Part shown: positions 12,608 through 23,124 of the stretch, one piece after another
How the letters are laid out: each line of letters begins with the position of its first letter
How positions within the stretch are numbered: position 1 is the stretch's first letter
NCBI GenBank assembly: GCA_028826165.1
Contig: JAPDFW010000004.1
Location: forward strand, 1 to 64,000
DNA from: Anaeramoeba ignava
Lineage: Eukaryota > Metamonada > Anaeramoebidae
Direction of reading: 5' to 3'
Length of the DNA stretch: 64,000 nt
Translations under genes and position numbers: made by a program
The notes under the pieces: model-generated
Told to the model about the DNA's origin: nothing
Database searches by the model: none
The model's input: the letters and a program-made list of their open reading frames with translations, nothing else

Positions 12608-15170
12608 ATGAAATCAGTTAAAAACTTTTTTGGGGATAAAACCAAAGCAGCATTTTCATCTGAAATGGAGAAAAAAGTGATAAAATCGACGAATCATGAA
12701 TTACAAGAACCAGATAAATCGAGCCTTCAAATTCTGCTCAAATACACACACAAACCGGGAGCAATCAACGGGCAACTTGTTCGAGTGCTTGCGAAGAGAT
12801 TGAAAAAGAAGGGCTTTGTTACTGTTTTTAAAGCGCTTCTTGTTCTTCATCGACTTATAACTGACGGTCATAAAGATTTTGCAACTACTTTTTCTAATTC
12901 TCAGAAACATGCAGGCTTTTTTGGCCTTTCTAATTTTAGAGATCTCTCAACTCCTAATGCTTTTGAATATTGTGAGTTCATTCGAACTTATTCTGGTTAT
13001 TTAGAAGAAAAGCTTATTGTTTTTAGAGAAGTTGATTTTAAAATTGATTTTATTTCAAAAAGTGATTCTAAAATTTCTCCTTATCGTAAAGCTGCTTATG
13101 ATTCCGTTATTAGAGATATCCCAAAGTTCCAAAGTCAATTGGACGCTCTTTTTGATTGTGATGTTAGTTTTCTTTCTTTTTTGATCTTTTATTTTTTACT
13201 TTTTTATTTTTAACTTTTTTTCTTTTAACTTTTTTTTTTTCCTATTTTTTTTTTTTCCTTTTTTAGTTTCATCAAATGATGCAAGATTCTTTATTTAATT
13301 ATGCTGCTATTTTATTATCTAGAGATGCTGGAAGAATTTATAATATTATTCATGAAGGAATTTTAAGAATTTTAGGTATTTCAATTAAAATTCATTTATA
13401 AAATTCATTTATAAAATTTAAATTCATTTTAAAATTAAAATTCATTTTAAAATTAAAATTCATTTATAAAATTTAAATTAAAATTAAAATTCAAATTCAT
13501 TTTAAAATTAAAATTAATTTATAAAATTAAAATTAAAATAAAAATAAAAATTAAAATTAAAATTAAAATTATAAAATTAAAATTAAAATTAAAATTAAAA
13601 TTCATTTTAAAATTAAAATTAAAATTAAAATTAAAATTAAAATTAAAATTAAAATTAAAATTAAAATTAAAATTAAAATTAAAATTAAAATTAAAATTAA
13701 AATTAAAAAAGAATTAACTTTCAAACAAGGAAAATCAATTAAAAAAGAAGCTTTTGAAATATATAAAAGATATTCAGATCAAACAGAAAAAATGATTCCA
13801 TTTTCAGAAAATCCAAGATTTTCTGGAGATTTACCATTTTCAACAAGTAAAAAAGAAAAAATATTAACAGCAATTAAAGATTTAGTTTCAAGTTTTGAAA
13901 ATTCAGTTGAAAATGGAAAACCTTCAGCAAATGATAAAGCATTTCAAAAATTAAATAATCTTCTTCAAAATGAACTTAAAAGTGATGATGAAGATGAAAG
14001 TAAAAGTGGAAATGAAAGTAAAAGTGATGAAGATGAAGATGAAAATGAAGATGAAAATGAAGATGAAAATGAAGATGAAAGTGAAAGTCAAGATGAAAGT
14101 GAAAGTGAAAGTGAAAGTGAAAGTAGTGATGGTCCTAAATTTAATACAAAAACTAAATCAAATTTTTTTAAGAAAATTGTTAAACCAAAATCTCTTACTC
14201 AAAAACAAACAAAACAAGAAGAACCAGATTTACTTCAGCTTGATTTTAATAGTATAAATTAAAATTAAAATTAAAATTAAAAATTAAAATTAAAATTAAA
14301 ATTAAAATTAAAATTAAAATTAAAATTAAAATTCATTTATAAAATCAAAATTAAAATTAAAATTAAAATTAAAATTAAAATTAATATTAAAATTAAAATT
14401 AAAATTAAAATTAATATTAAAATTAAAATTAAAATTAAAATCAAAATTAATATTAAAATTAAATTTAAAATTAAAATTAAAAAGCAAAAAATCCTGAACC
14501 TAAAAAATCCTTTAACAATGATCTTTTTTCAATACAAAATGAACCCAAAAAACAACCTCAACAAAATTTTACAAATCAAAACGATTTTTTCAATACAAAT
14601 CAAAATGATCCTTTTAACACAAATCAAAACGATTTTTTCAATACAAACAAAACTGATCCTTTTAACACATCAAACAATTTTTTTGATATTCCAATGACAA
14701 ACACACAACCAATTCAACCAAAACAAAGAATTCCTTCAAAACAAATTATTGATTCTTTTTCAAATCAAAATTCCAATTCAAATTTTAATTCCAATTCCAA
14801 TTTTAATTCAAATTCAAATTTTAATTCAAATTTTAATTTTAATTCAAATTCAAATTCTAATTCTAATTCATTTAATTTTCAAAATCAAACTTCTAATCAA
14901 GCTTGGGATTGGGGAAATACTAAATCAACTAATGTTAATCAAAATTTAAATCAAAATCAAAATCAAAATCAATTCTCAAAAAATCTTCAATTTTCTTTTG
15001 GTAATAATTTCCGTTCAAATAAAAATTTTTCACCTTCAAATTGGACAAATAAAAATCAAAATCAAAATCAAAATCAAAATCAATTCCAAAATCAAAATCA
15101 ATTCCAAAATCAAAATCAAAAAAAAGGAAAAGATGCTTTTAATGATTTAATTGATTTTTCTTTAATTTAA
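12608..15170 (+). CDS. AP180/CALM-type ANTH-domain clathrin adaptor
   Basis: Exons 12608-13162, 13267-13375, 13712-14251 and 14485-15170 join in phase to 629 residues. Exon 1 holds the ANTH core: a start like AP180 (KNFFGDKTKAAF), then KYTHKPGAINGQLVRVLAKR, KALLVLHRLITDGH and FCEFIRTYSGYLEEK-like sequence. Exon 2 (FHQMMQDSLFNYAAILLSRD) and the start of exon 3 (EAFEIYKRYSDQTEKM) finish the ANTH helices. ANTH domains bind PI(4,5)P2 at the plasma membrane. After an acidic ED/ES-rich stretch comes a clathrin box, LLQLD, at the end of exon 3. Exon 4 carries two DPF motifs (14607-14615 and 14655-14663, AP-2 appendage type) and DFF variants within a disordered N/Q/S-rich tail. It should link clathrin and AP-2 to membrane in endocytosis. 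Exon 1 is less AT-rich than its surroundings. Confidence 0.93.
13376..13711 (+). repeat. AAAATT hexamer array in AP180 intron 2
   Basis: An intron composed mainly of AAAATT repeats with AAATTCATTT variants. The third intron (14252-14484) has the same hexamer. Both are GT-AG, and their removal keeps the frame (IL|ELTFKQG and DFN|TKNPEP). Confidence 0.85.
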
Positions 15171-15413
15171 AAACTCAAAAAAAAAAACAAATTTTCTTTT
15201 TTCTTTTTTCTTTTTTCTTTTTTCAATTTTTCTTTCTTTAAAAAAAATAAAATTAAAGAAAAAAATTTATGTTTGTTTTTTGTTTGTTTTTTGTTTGTTT
15301 TTTGTTTGTTTTTTGTTTGTTTTTAGTTAATTTTTTTTTGATTAAATTTCCTTCTCAAAAAAAAAAAATTATTAAAATTATTCAAATTATTAAAATTATT
15401 CAAATTATTAAAA
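15171..15413. other. Convergent intergenic spacer
   Basis: Only 243 bp separate the stop of the AP180 gene from the stop of the RasGAP gene. It holds TTTTTTGTTTG repeats (15268-15325) and a short ATTATTCAA repeat (15369-15415). Both strands must end transcription here. I see no gene. Confidence 0.6.
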
Positions 15414-18400
15414 TTAATTTTTTTGAGATTTTGATTGCATTCTTTTTCTTAATTCATCAATTAAATCAAAATCAATATCATCTTTATCAACTTCAATTTC
15501 TTCATTTTTTCCAGAAAGATCACTAAAAAGAGGATCACGAACAATAGGATTAGAAAGTAATTGAAAAACATTAGCAATAGAAGATTCAAGTTGTGGTTCA
15601 GTAATTGAAATTTTTTCAACTGAATAATCTCTTGATCGATTTTCCCAATCAAAAATATTTAAAGGAACTTGAATTATTGGTTCAATTAAAGAATTTCCAG
15701 GACAAACAATAATATTTGTTTGTGGATCTAAATCTTGAATATTTTGATTTTCAGGAATATTATGTAAAAGAACAGTAAATAAATCACCAGATTTAATATT
15801 AAAAGGAAGAAATTTTTGATTTGGATTTTGATTTTCATTTAAATTTTCATTTAAATTTTCATTTTGATTTAAATTGAATTTTAAATTTGATTTCTCTTTG
15901 TAATCTTCACTTAAATGTGCTTTTAATTTTTTATCACATCCTAATTGATCAATTTTCTTTTCATCTTCAATCACATAATCTTTTATTGCTGGAACAACAT
16001 AACAATATTCAACCAAATCAGTCATAAACTTCTTAACCCTTTCCAAATTTGAGCTAATCAATTCATTAAAAACAACGGATTCAGAACCAGTTTTAAAAGT
16101 ACTTAAATTTGCGATATTTTGAACAATTCTTGAAATAACAACCAAAACTTTGCGAACTTTTGAAGAAATAGCATGTTCACTTTCTGCAACATCGAATAAC
16201 TCGGGGGCAACAATTGCTGGACAAACAAAACGTAAGAAAACAAATCCAGCAAGAACAACATTATGAGCATAAGGAAATTTTCTTTTTGTTTCTCTTGAAA
16301 GAATGAAGCACACTTCTCTCATAAGAAGCGGGAAATGAGGCGCTGATGAAAATATTCTGTCAAGAAGTTTCTGTGTGAATTTTGACACAAGTTGAATTCC
16401 TTCTTGATTTTTCTCTTCAGTTTCGCAATTGCGGAATTCAAAAGGATTTCCTTCACTTGTTGCGATTAAAATGATAATTTCCTGAATAAAATCACTCAAA
16501 ACCCATCTTAAATAAGAGTTTCCAAAAGTTTTTCCAAGAAAAGATAGCATTTTGTTGCACATACTATTTCCACGAAATAAGGTTGTTTCAAATATGGTTT
16601 CGTCGACTTCAAATCCAATTGCGAAAGAAAGAAGTTCTAATAACTTTGATTTCGCGCTTGACATCAAAACTAAGTTTTTACTGATTGCGTCCGCGTCTCC
16701 AATCTTAACTACGCGGAATAAAGACGAAACAATTTGGAAATTATTTGAAAACATTAAATCACTGAATTCTTCGCATTGCTCGCTTGTTAATGATAGTTCT
16801 TCAAATTCGTCTTCCTGCTCGTTATCATCACTATTTTGGCTTCCATCATCACTTTCCTTTTTCGGAGCAATAAGAACATTTGCCCGTTTTTCTTGGAAAA
16901 TGCTTGATGAAGATAATATTGTGATTGGATGTACAATCTCGCAATTTTCTGAATCAATATAAAAAATATCATCTTCTTTTTTCACTTTAATCATTGTTTG
17001 TTTCTCATTCACTTGAATAACACCAACAATATCAAAGAATTGTTTTTCTGAAAAATAAACACTTTTTTTATCCTCTTTTTCTTCCGTTATTTTTTCTTTT
17101 CCAAATTTCTCGTTGAATTCTTTCTCATTCAAAACTCCTCGGAATTGTGGGTTTAAATTCTTAAACACATAAGCTCGAACTTCCTTATCTTCATTGTTTT
17201 GAATTTCAAACGTTAGCAAAAAGGATAAAATTTTGTTTCGCCATTTTTTGATAACTTCCATTTGTCCATCCATTAAGATTTGCTCGTGGTTCATTTTGGC
17301 CATCTCTTCAGGATTTTTCTCGTAAAGAATCCTCAAACTTTTCATCGCTTTTCCTTGTTTTTCCAAAATTTCAATTTCTTTATCAAGCCAGTTTCTGAAG
17401 AAAACCACTTCTTGGTAATTTTCTTGGTTTTTTAAAATATTTCCCATTCTTTGATGTTTAACTGAGAATGATCGATATCGAATTTTTTCTGGTCGATTTA
17501 ATGATATTTTTTCTGTTTTTGTTTCTTGGTTTTGTTTATCAAACGAGTTTTCTCCCCATTCATTTCCCTCCAAATTTCCGTTTTCATTTGCATTTATATT
17601 CTCATTTGAATCTGGGTTTGGATTTAAATTGCCGTTTAAATTTTCTGTTGGATTTGAATTCAAACTGTTTTTCATTTGATTTTCATTTTTGTCTTGATTC
17701 TCCTTTGTTTCTTGCGTTTTTTTCATTTCCTCCTTCAAAAATGTCGTTTTATCAACTTGTGGTTTTTCTTCTGCTTGAAATTTGGTTAAAAAATGTGCAA
17801 TATTCAAAATATGGAAAGCATCGATCCAATTTTTCAAAATATCGAGTTTGGAAAAAGAAAGAAAAATACGATGACTTCCGATTGTAATTTTGAGGATATT
17901 GATTTGGTAATCAGGAGGCAAAGAAGACAAATTGGGGATTTTGGGGTCATTTTTGTCAATTTCCTTGCAATAGGCAACACCTTTAAGTTCGAGAATTTTC
18001 CTCAATCTTTTATCCTTTACATCTTGTTTGCTGAGATTCAATCCATGCAAAGTAAGTGTTGCAAGCTTCCATTTCCCAGTGGATTTTGAGGAAATGAGAT
18101 AGAAAATGGATCCGCTTTTAAACACAGGAGGATCGTTTTCTTTGTATGAATAATAAGAGAGAAAAGTAACCGTTTTGTTTATTGATATTCCTGACATTGT
18201 TTTTTTGTTTTTTGATAACGAAATGAGTTCTTTTGAAAATTCATCAGCGGATTTGGGTTGATTTTGTGTTTCTTGTTTCATTCCCCGATTAAATATAATG
18301 CAAACATGTTTCTTAAAAACCAATCCTTCCATTTCTTGATCTTGATTTGCTTTATTCTGCAATTTCCCCATAAAAAACATCTTTTTATCATCGTTCATCA

Positions 18401-21400
18401 TTTTCGCATCTTTCACAATAATCCAGTCTCCGTTTTTATACGGAAGAATTTTATTCGGATTGTTATCTTTCACATCCGATAAATTCGAGACCACTTGATT
18501 TTGTGGGATATGATCCTTCTTTGCAAATGCAAAATAAACATCCTTATATTCAGGTGCGTTGAATAATCTTCTGCAAAGTCGCTTTAAAATTCTTTTCCGC
18601 CAAATTTGGATATGGGAAATTTTCTGTTCCCATTCCTCAATCACTTTGGAAAGATTATTCACAGTATCGAGATCATCGCAATCTTTATAAAATTGGATCA
18701 AATTTTCTCTGCCTGATTTTTCTGTTTTATAAATTTTTTTGGTTGATTCAACCCATATTAATAGTTGATTTAATTTTTCAATTTCAATTTGGTAGTTTGC
18801 CTTCTGAATCCCTGTTTCCTTTATGAGAAGAAGAAATCCAAGTAAAACCTCGAAAATATTGCTCCATTTTTTGGATTCTTCTTCCGATTCAGTTGAAAGT
18901 GATAAATCTTGTTTGTCCATTTCAAGATTCAAAACAAACGATTTGCTATTATGCGATTTTTCAACTTGAACTTGAACTTGAACCGAAACCAAATCGCGAA
19001 GATCAAACACTTGGATTGGCATTTGAGCGTAATTTGAAGAATAAACAAGAAGAATCCAACTTGAAAGAACAACCCATAATTTCGAGCGTTTTCGCGACGG
19101 AGTCACAATCAAAAATCCAGACTCGTTTGTCGGGAAATACTCCTTGTCTCCAATAGAATCTTTCCATTGCTCAATGATTTTCATTGCTGATTGAACACCC
19201 TTTTTTTTGTTGAGTGTGTTGAGATTAATTGCGTTAATTTTCGCAAAATAATTTTTCACAAGTGAATCAATTCTTGGTTGATTTTTAAGTTGTTTCGATT
19301 TTTCGGGTTCTTTCTCAGATTTTTTGAGATTTAATGATTCATGAAAAAGATGAACATGATTATCTTCAGTTTTATTTTTTTCTTTTTTCCCATCTTGTGC
19401 ATCTGTTTCTTCCATATTAAATGAGAATTTCACTCTTGATTGTGGTCTTGAGATTAATGATTTTGGAGCTTCTGAATTTTGGATAAAAACATCATTATAA
19501 TCCGCAACTGGAATCTGTTCTATAAATTTGACTGGGATTTTCACTTGGATATTTTGAACATTAATTTCTAGAACATCATCTTGTTCTGTTATTTTTTCCG
19601 ATTGCGAAATTTGTGCCCAATCTCCCATTTTCAATTGTATTTTCTTGCTTGAATCATCGGGTAATTCCAAAGAAACATCCTGATTTATATAACAGAGTTT
19701 TTCTTCATTGGAAACTTGCGGGAAGTTCAATCTCCCAAGAACCTGAAAGAAATGCTCCTTTGCTTTTTCAAAAAGTGATATTTCATATAACGTTGTGGAA
19801 ATTTGTGTTTGAGCAAAATAAACGGATGTGATTGATTTTCTTTGAATATTTTCCGTTGTTGTTTCTTCTGTTTCTTTTCGTGTCTTTTTTTTCTTTGTAT
19901 TTTTTGCTTTGGAATTTGTTTTATCAGGTGAATCTTCTTCGTTTGAATTTGGTTTATCTTTGTTTGATTTCAGATCATTTGCTTCGTTTGTTTTATTTTG
20001 TTTCATTTTTTGCATTGTTTTTCTTGGCTTCAGAAAGAAATTCCGAAGAAAATTATCTTGAACACTAATTTTTAATTGGATTGTGTTTTTGATTTTCACA
20101 AATCCAAGCAAAAGTAAATTGAGCTTGCTTAATCGAGTATTTATCCATTTCAAAACATCTTTGATCTTGTTTGTTCTGTTTTTGATATTCGACGAGATGT
20201 TTGTGATTGGATTTTTGATTTGCACTAAATCCATCAATAAATTCAATGTGTAGATCCAATCATCAACCAAAGATTTTGAAGCTGAATACAATTTGAATGT
20301 TCTTTTAGAAGAAACAATTTCAAAATAGAATTTTTTGTGACTTTTTCCAACATCAATTTTTTGGACAGTCAATATGTTTTTTAACGGAATAACATCTTCC
20401 GTTTTTTTCTCATCAATCCCATAAATTTGCAAATGAAACGAACAAATGACCAAAGTTCGTGGTTTCCAATTTGACATTTTTTTACCAATTTGGCAATAAA
20501 AATCTGCTTTTCTTTCAATACTTAAAAACTCAAAAACAGGTGTTGTATTTCTTTTCTTCATTAATTCCAATGCTGGATTAATTAAAATGGAATCTGTTAA
20601 TTCCACATTTTTTATCCGTAATTTCTTGGTTTGATCTTCTTTGTTTTCCTTTGTTTCCATGCTGATTAGAAGTAATTTTTCTTGTGGAATTTCGCCAAGT
20701 CCATTTTGAGTTATAACGATCCAATTAGAATCTTCTATTCCTTTTTCAATATAAACAAAGTCATATTTAGAAGCTTTTGTTTCTGTTTGAGATTTAAGTG
20801 GATCTTTTTGTGGAGTTGATTGATGATTTGCAATAACTATTGCTGGTTGATGTTTTGAAGTTTTTTCTTTTGAGCAGTTAGCTAAATAGAGTTTTACAAG
20901 AAGAAGATTTGTCCAAGAGCCAATATCAGAAGAAGTTTCTTTTAATTTTTCTAATTGAGCGATAATATTTTTATCATCAGCTAATTTTTATAAATGAATT
21001 TTAATTTTAATTTTATAAATGAATTTTAATTTTAATTTTATAAATGAATTTTAATTATAATAATTTTAATTTTATAAATGAATTTTAATTATATAAATGA
21101 ATTTTAATTTTAATTTTATAAATGAATTTTAATTTTTAAATTTTATAAATGAATTTTATAAATGAATTTTAATTTTAATAATTTTATAAATGAATTTTAA
21201 TTTTTTACTAAGATTAGAAGTCTCATCTTCTTGACTTTCTTTCACTTTATCTCCATTATTAGATAAATTCTTCTTTTTATTTGAATTTTCTGATAAACTC
21301 TTTAAAATATCTTCTCGTTCTTCTTTCAATTTTAAATCAATTAACTCCAATAAAGAAAGTAATTCCTTAATTGCTTGTAAATCATTTTGATCTGCATTTT

Positions 21401-22940
21401 TGCGACAAATACCAATAAAAGATTTAACAAGAAGAATAGAATGAACCCATTCATCAACTGTTTGTAAATTTTCTGCTTTTATATGAAAAAATTCCGATTT
21501 GCAAATAATTTGAAAAGAATTTTCGTCTTTTTCTTTAAATTTAAGTTTATTATCATCTGTATATTTAATAACACCAAGAATATCTTTAATATGAATTTCC
21601 ACTAATAAATCTGTTTGTAATGTTTTGTCTGGTTTGTAAATTTTAATTGATGTATTTTCCAATTCAAAAAATCGTTTTTTCCATTTTCCTGGTTTTGTTA
21701 ATATTAATAGATTTCCTTTAATTGTAACTGGTATTTTTGGTATTTCTTCTGGAATGTATAAATATTTATGTCTTATAAATTCTTTATTGATTTCTATTTG
21801 ATTTGGATTGTATTTTTCTGCTTTTTTTAAAATTCTTTGCGGTTTTATTTCTTTTTGTAAATTTTGAGATGAATTATTTCCATTTGTTTTTTCTTCTTGA
21901 TTTAGAAAAAGATCTTGATATTTTTGAGGTTCTAATATTTTAATATAACTAACTATTTTTTATTTATTTTTAAATTTAAAAAAGAATTTAAAAAAGAAAT
22001 TGAATTTGAATTTAAATTTTATTTGTTAATTTGAATTTGAAATTGAATTTGAATTTTAATTTTAATTGGAATTTAAATTGGAAATTTAATTTGAATTTGA
22101 ATTTGAAATTAAATTGGAATTTAAATTTGAATTTAAATTTGAATTTGAAATTGAATGTTAATTTGAATTTGAATTTGAATTTTATTTTGAATTTAAATTT
22201 TAATTGGAAATTGAATTTTAATTTGAATTTTAATTTGAATTTGAATTTTAATTTTAATTTTAATTTTAATTTGAATTTGAATTTTAATTTTAATTTAAAT
22301 TTGAATTTGAAATTGAATGTTAATTTAAATTTGAATTTGAAATTGAATTTTATTTTGAATTTGAATTTTAATTTGAATTAGAATTTTAATTTGAAATTGA
22401 ATGCTAATTTGAATTTGAATTTTATTTTGAATTTGAATTTTATTTTGAATTTTAATTGGAAATTGAATTTAAATTTGAATTTGAATTTGAATTGGAATTT
22501 GAATTAGAAATTGAATTTGAATTGGAATTTTAATTTCCAATTTGAATTTGAATTTGAATTGGATTTGAATTTGAATTTAAATTTGAATTTAAATTTGAAT
22601 TTAAATTTGAATTTAAATTTGAATTTAAAATTTTAATTTTAATTTTAATTTTAATTTTAATTTAAATTCCAATTTAATTTTAATTTCCAATTTTATTTAT
22701 TGATTTTAATTTCCAATTTAAGTTTTAAGTTAAAAAATTGAGAAAAAATGAGAAAAATTTTTTTTTAAAATTACAAGGAAGAATTCCTTCTTGTTGTGTT
22801 CTTTCTGATTTAACTTTAACCCAATTATCATCAATTTTGTTAATTATTTTTAAATTATCGTCTTTTTGTAGATCTACTACTTGAGAGTCTTTTGAAACAA
22901 AACGGAATAAACTTATTGCATCAACGGATTCTTTTGACAT
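15414..22940 (-). CDS. Multi-SH3/PH RasGAP-domain protein (2158 aa)
   Basis: Three exons join in phase: 22775-22940, 21209-21952 and 15414-20980. Exon 1 is an SH3 domain (AISLFRFVSKDSQVVDL to EGILP, completed as FSYI after splicing). Exon 2 has a PH domain (KGNLLILTKPGKWKKRFFEL ... WVHSILLV, residues ~136-235). Exon 3 continues with an SH3-like unit (~370-408), PH (~455-555, ending DDWIYTLNLL), SH3-like (~735), PH (~917-1035), SH3-like (~1130) and PH (~1255-1370). The RasGAP catalytic domain (~1725-1965) has the arginine-finger loop TLFRGNSM and the FLRFVCPAIVAP signature. It should stimulate GTP hydrolysis by Ras-type GTPases at phosphoinositide membranes. The C-tail after the GAP domain has short QNENLNEN repeats. 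Catalytic residues are intact and the large exon is GC-richer than flanking DNA, so the gene looks functional. Target GTPase unknown. Confidence 0.92.
20981..21208 (-). repeat. TTTATAAATGAATTTTAA repeat in RasGAP intron 2
   Basis: A 228-bp GT-AG intron of TTTATAAATGAATTTTAA-like units. Splicing joins A|CT to give Thr (SNL-T-DDKNI). Confidence 0.8.
21953..22774 (-). repeat. AATTTG/AATTTT hexamer array in RasGAP intron 1
   Basis: An 822-bp intron made of AATTTG, AATTTA, AATTTT and AATTGG hexamers. The plus-strand frames are open (LNLNFN-type), but they are simple shadows of the array. Donor GTAATT and acceptor TAG leave a Phe codon T|TT that completes the SH3 domain. Confidence 0.85.
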
Positions 22941-23124
22941 TCTTAATATTCAAAAAAAATAATAGAAATAAAAATAAAAATAAAACAAAAAAAGAAGAAA
23001 AAAAATGAAAAAAATAATTTTGGTTTTTTAATTTTAATTTTAATTTTAATTTTAATTGATCAAAAAGAATAAAAAATTTTCTTTTATTTTTCATTTTTCA
23101 TTTTTCATTTTTAAATTAAATTAA
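22941..23124. promoter_or_regulatory. Divergent promoter region, RasGAP / ankyrin gene
   Basis: 184 bp between divergent start codons. On the ankyrin side, three tandem TTTTTCAT units (23088-23110) end 15 bp before ATG. On the RasGAP side, GAAAAAAAATGAAAAAAAT is the same motif on the other strand. A short TTTTAA array sits between. Confidence 0.5.

Noticed and set aside
16552-20068. Several plus-strand frames inside the RasGAP exon
   Set aside because: They are antisense to a conserved catalytic exon and show no domain of their own.
22031-22381. A 116-aa LNLNFN-rich plus-strand protein
   Set aside because: It lies inside the repeat-filled intron 1 of the RasGAP gene, whose splice phase is supported on the other strand.
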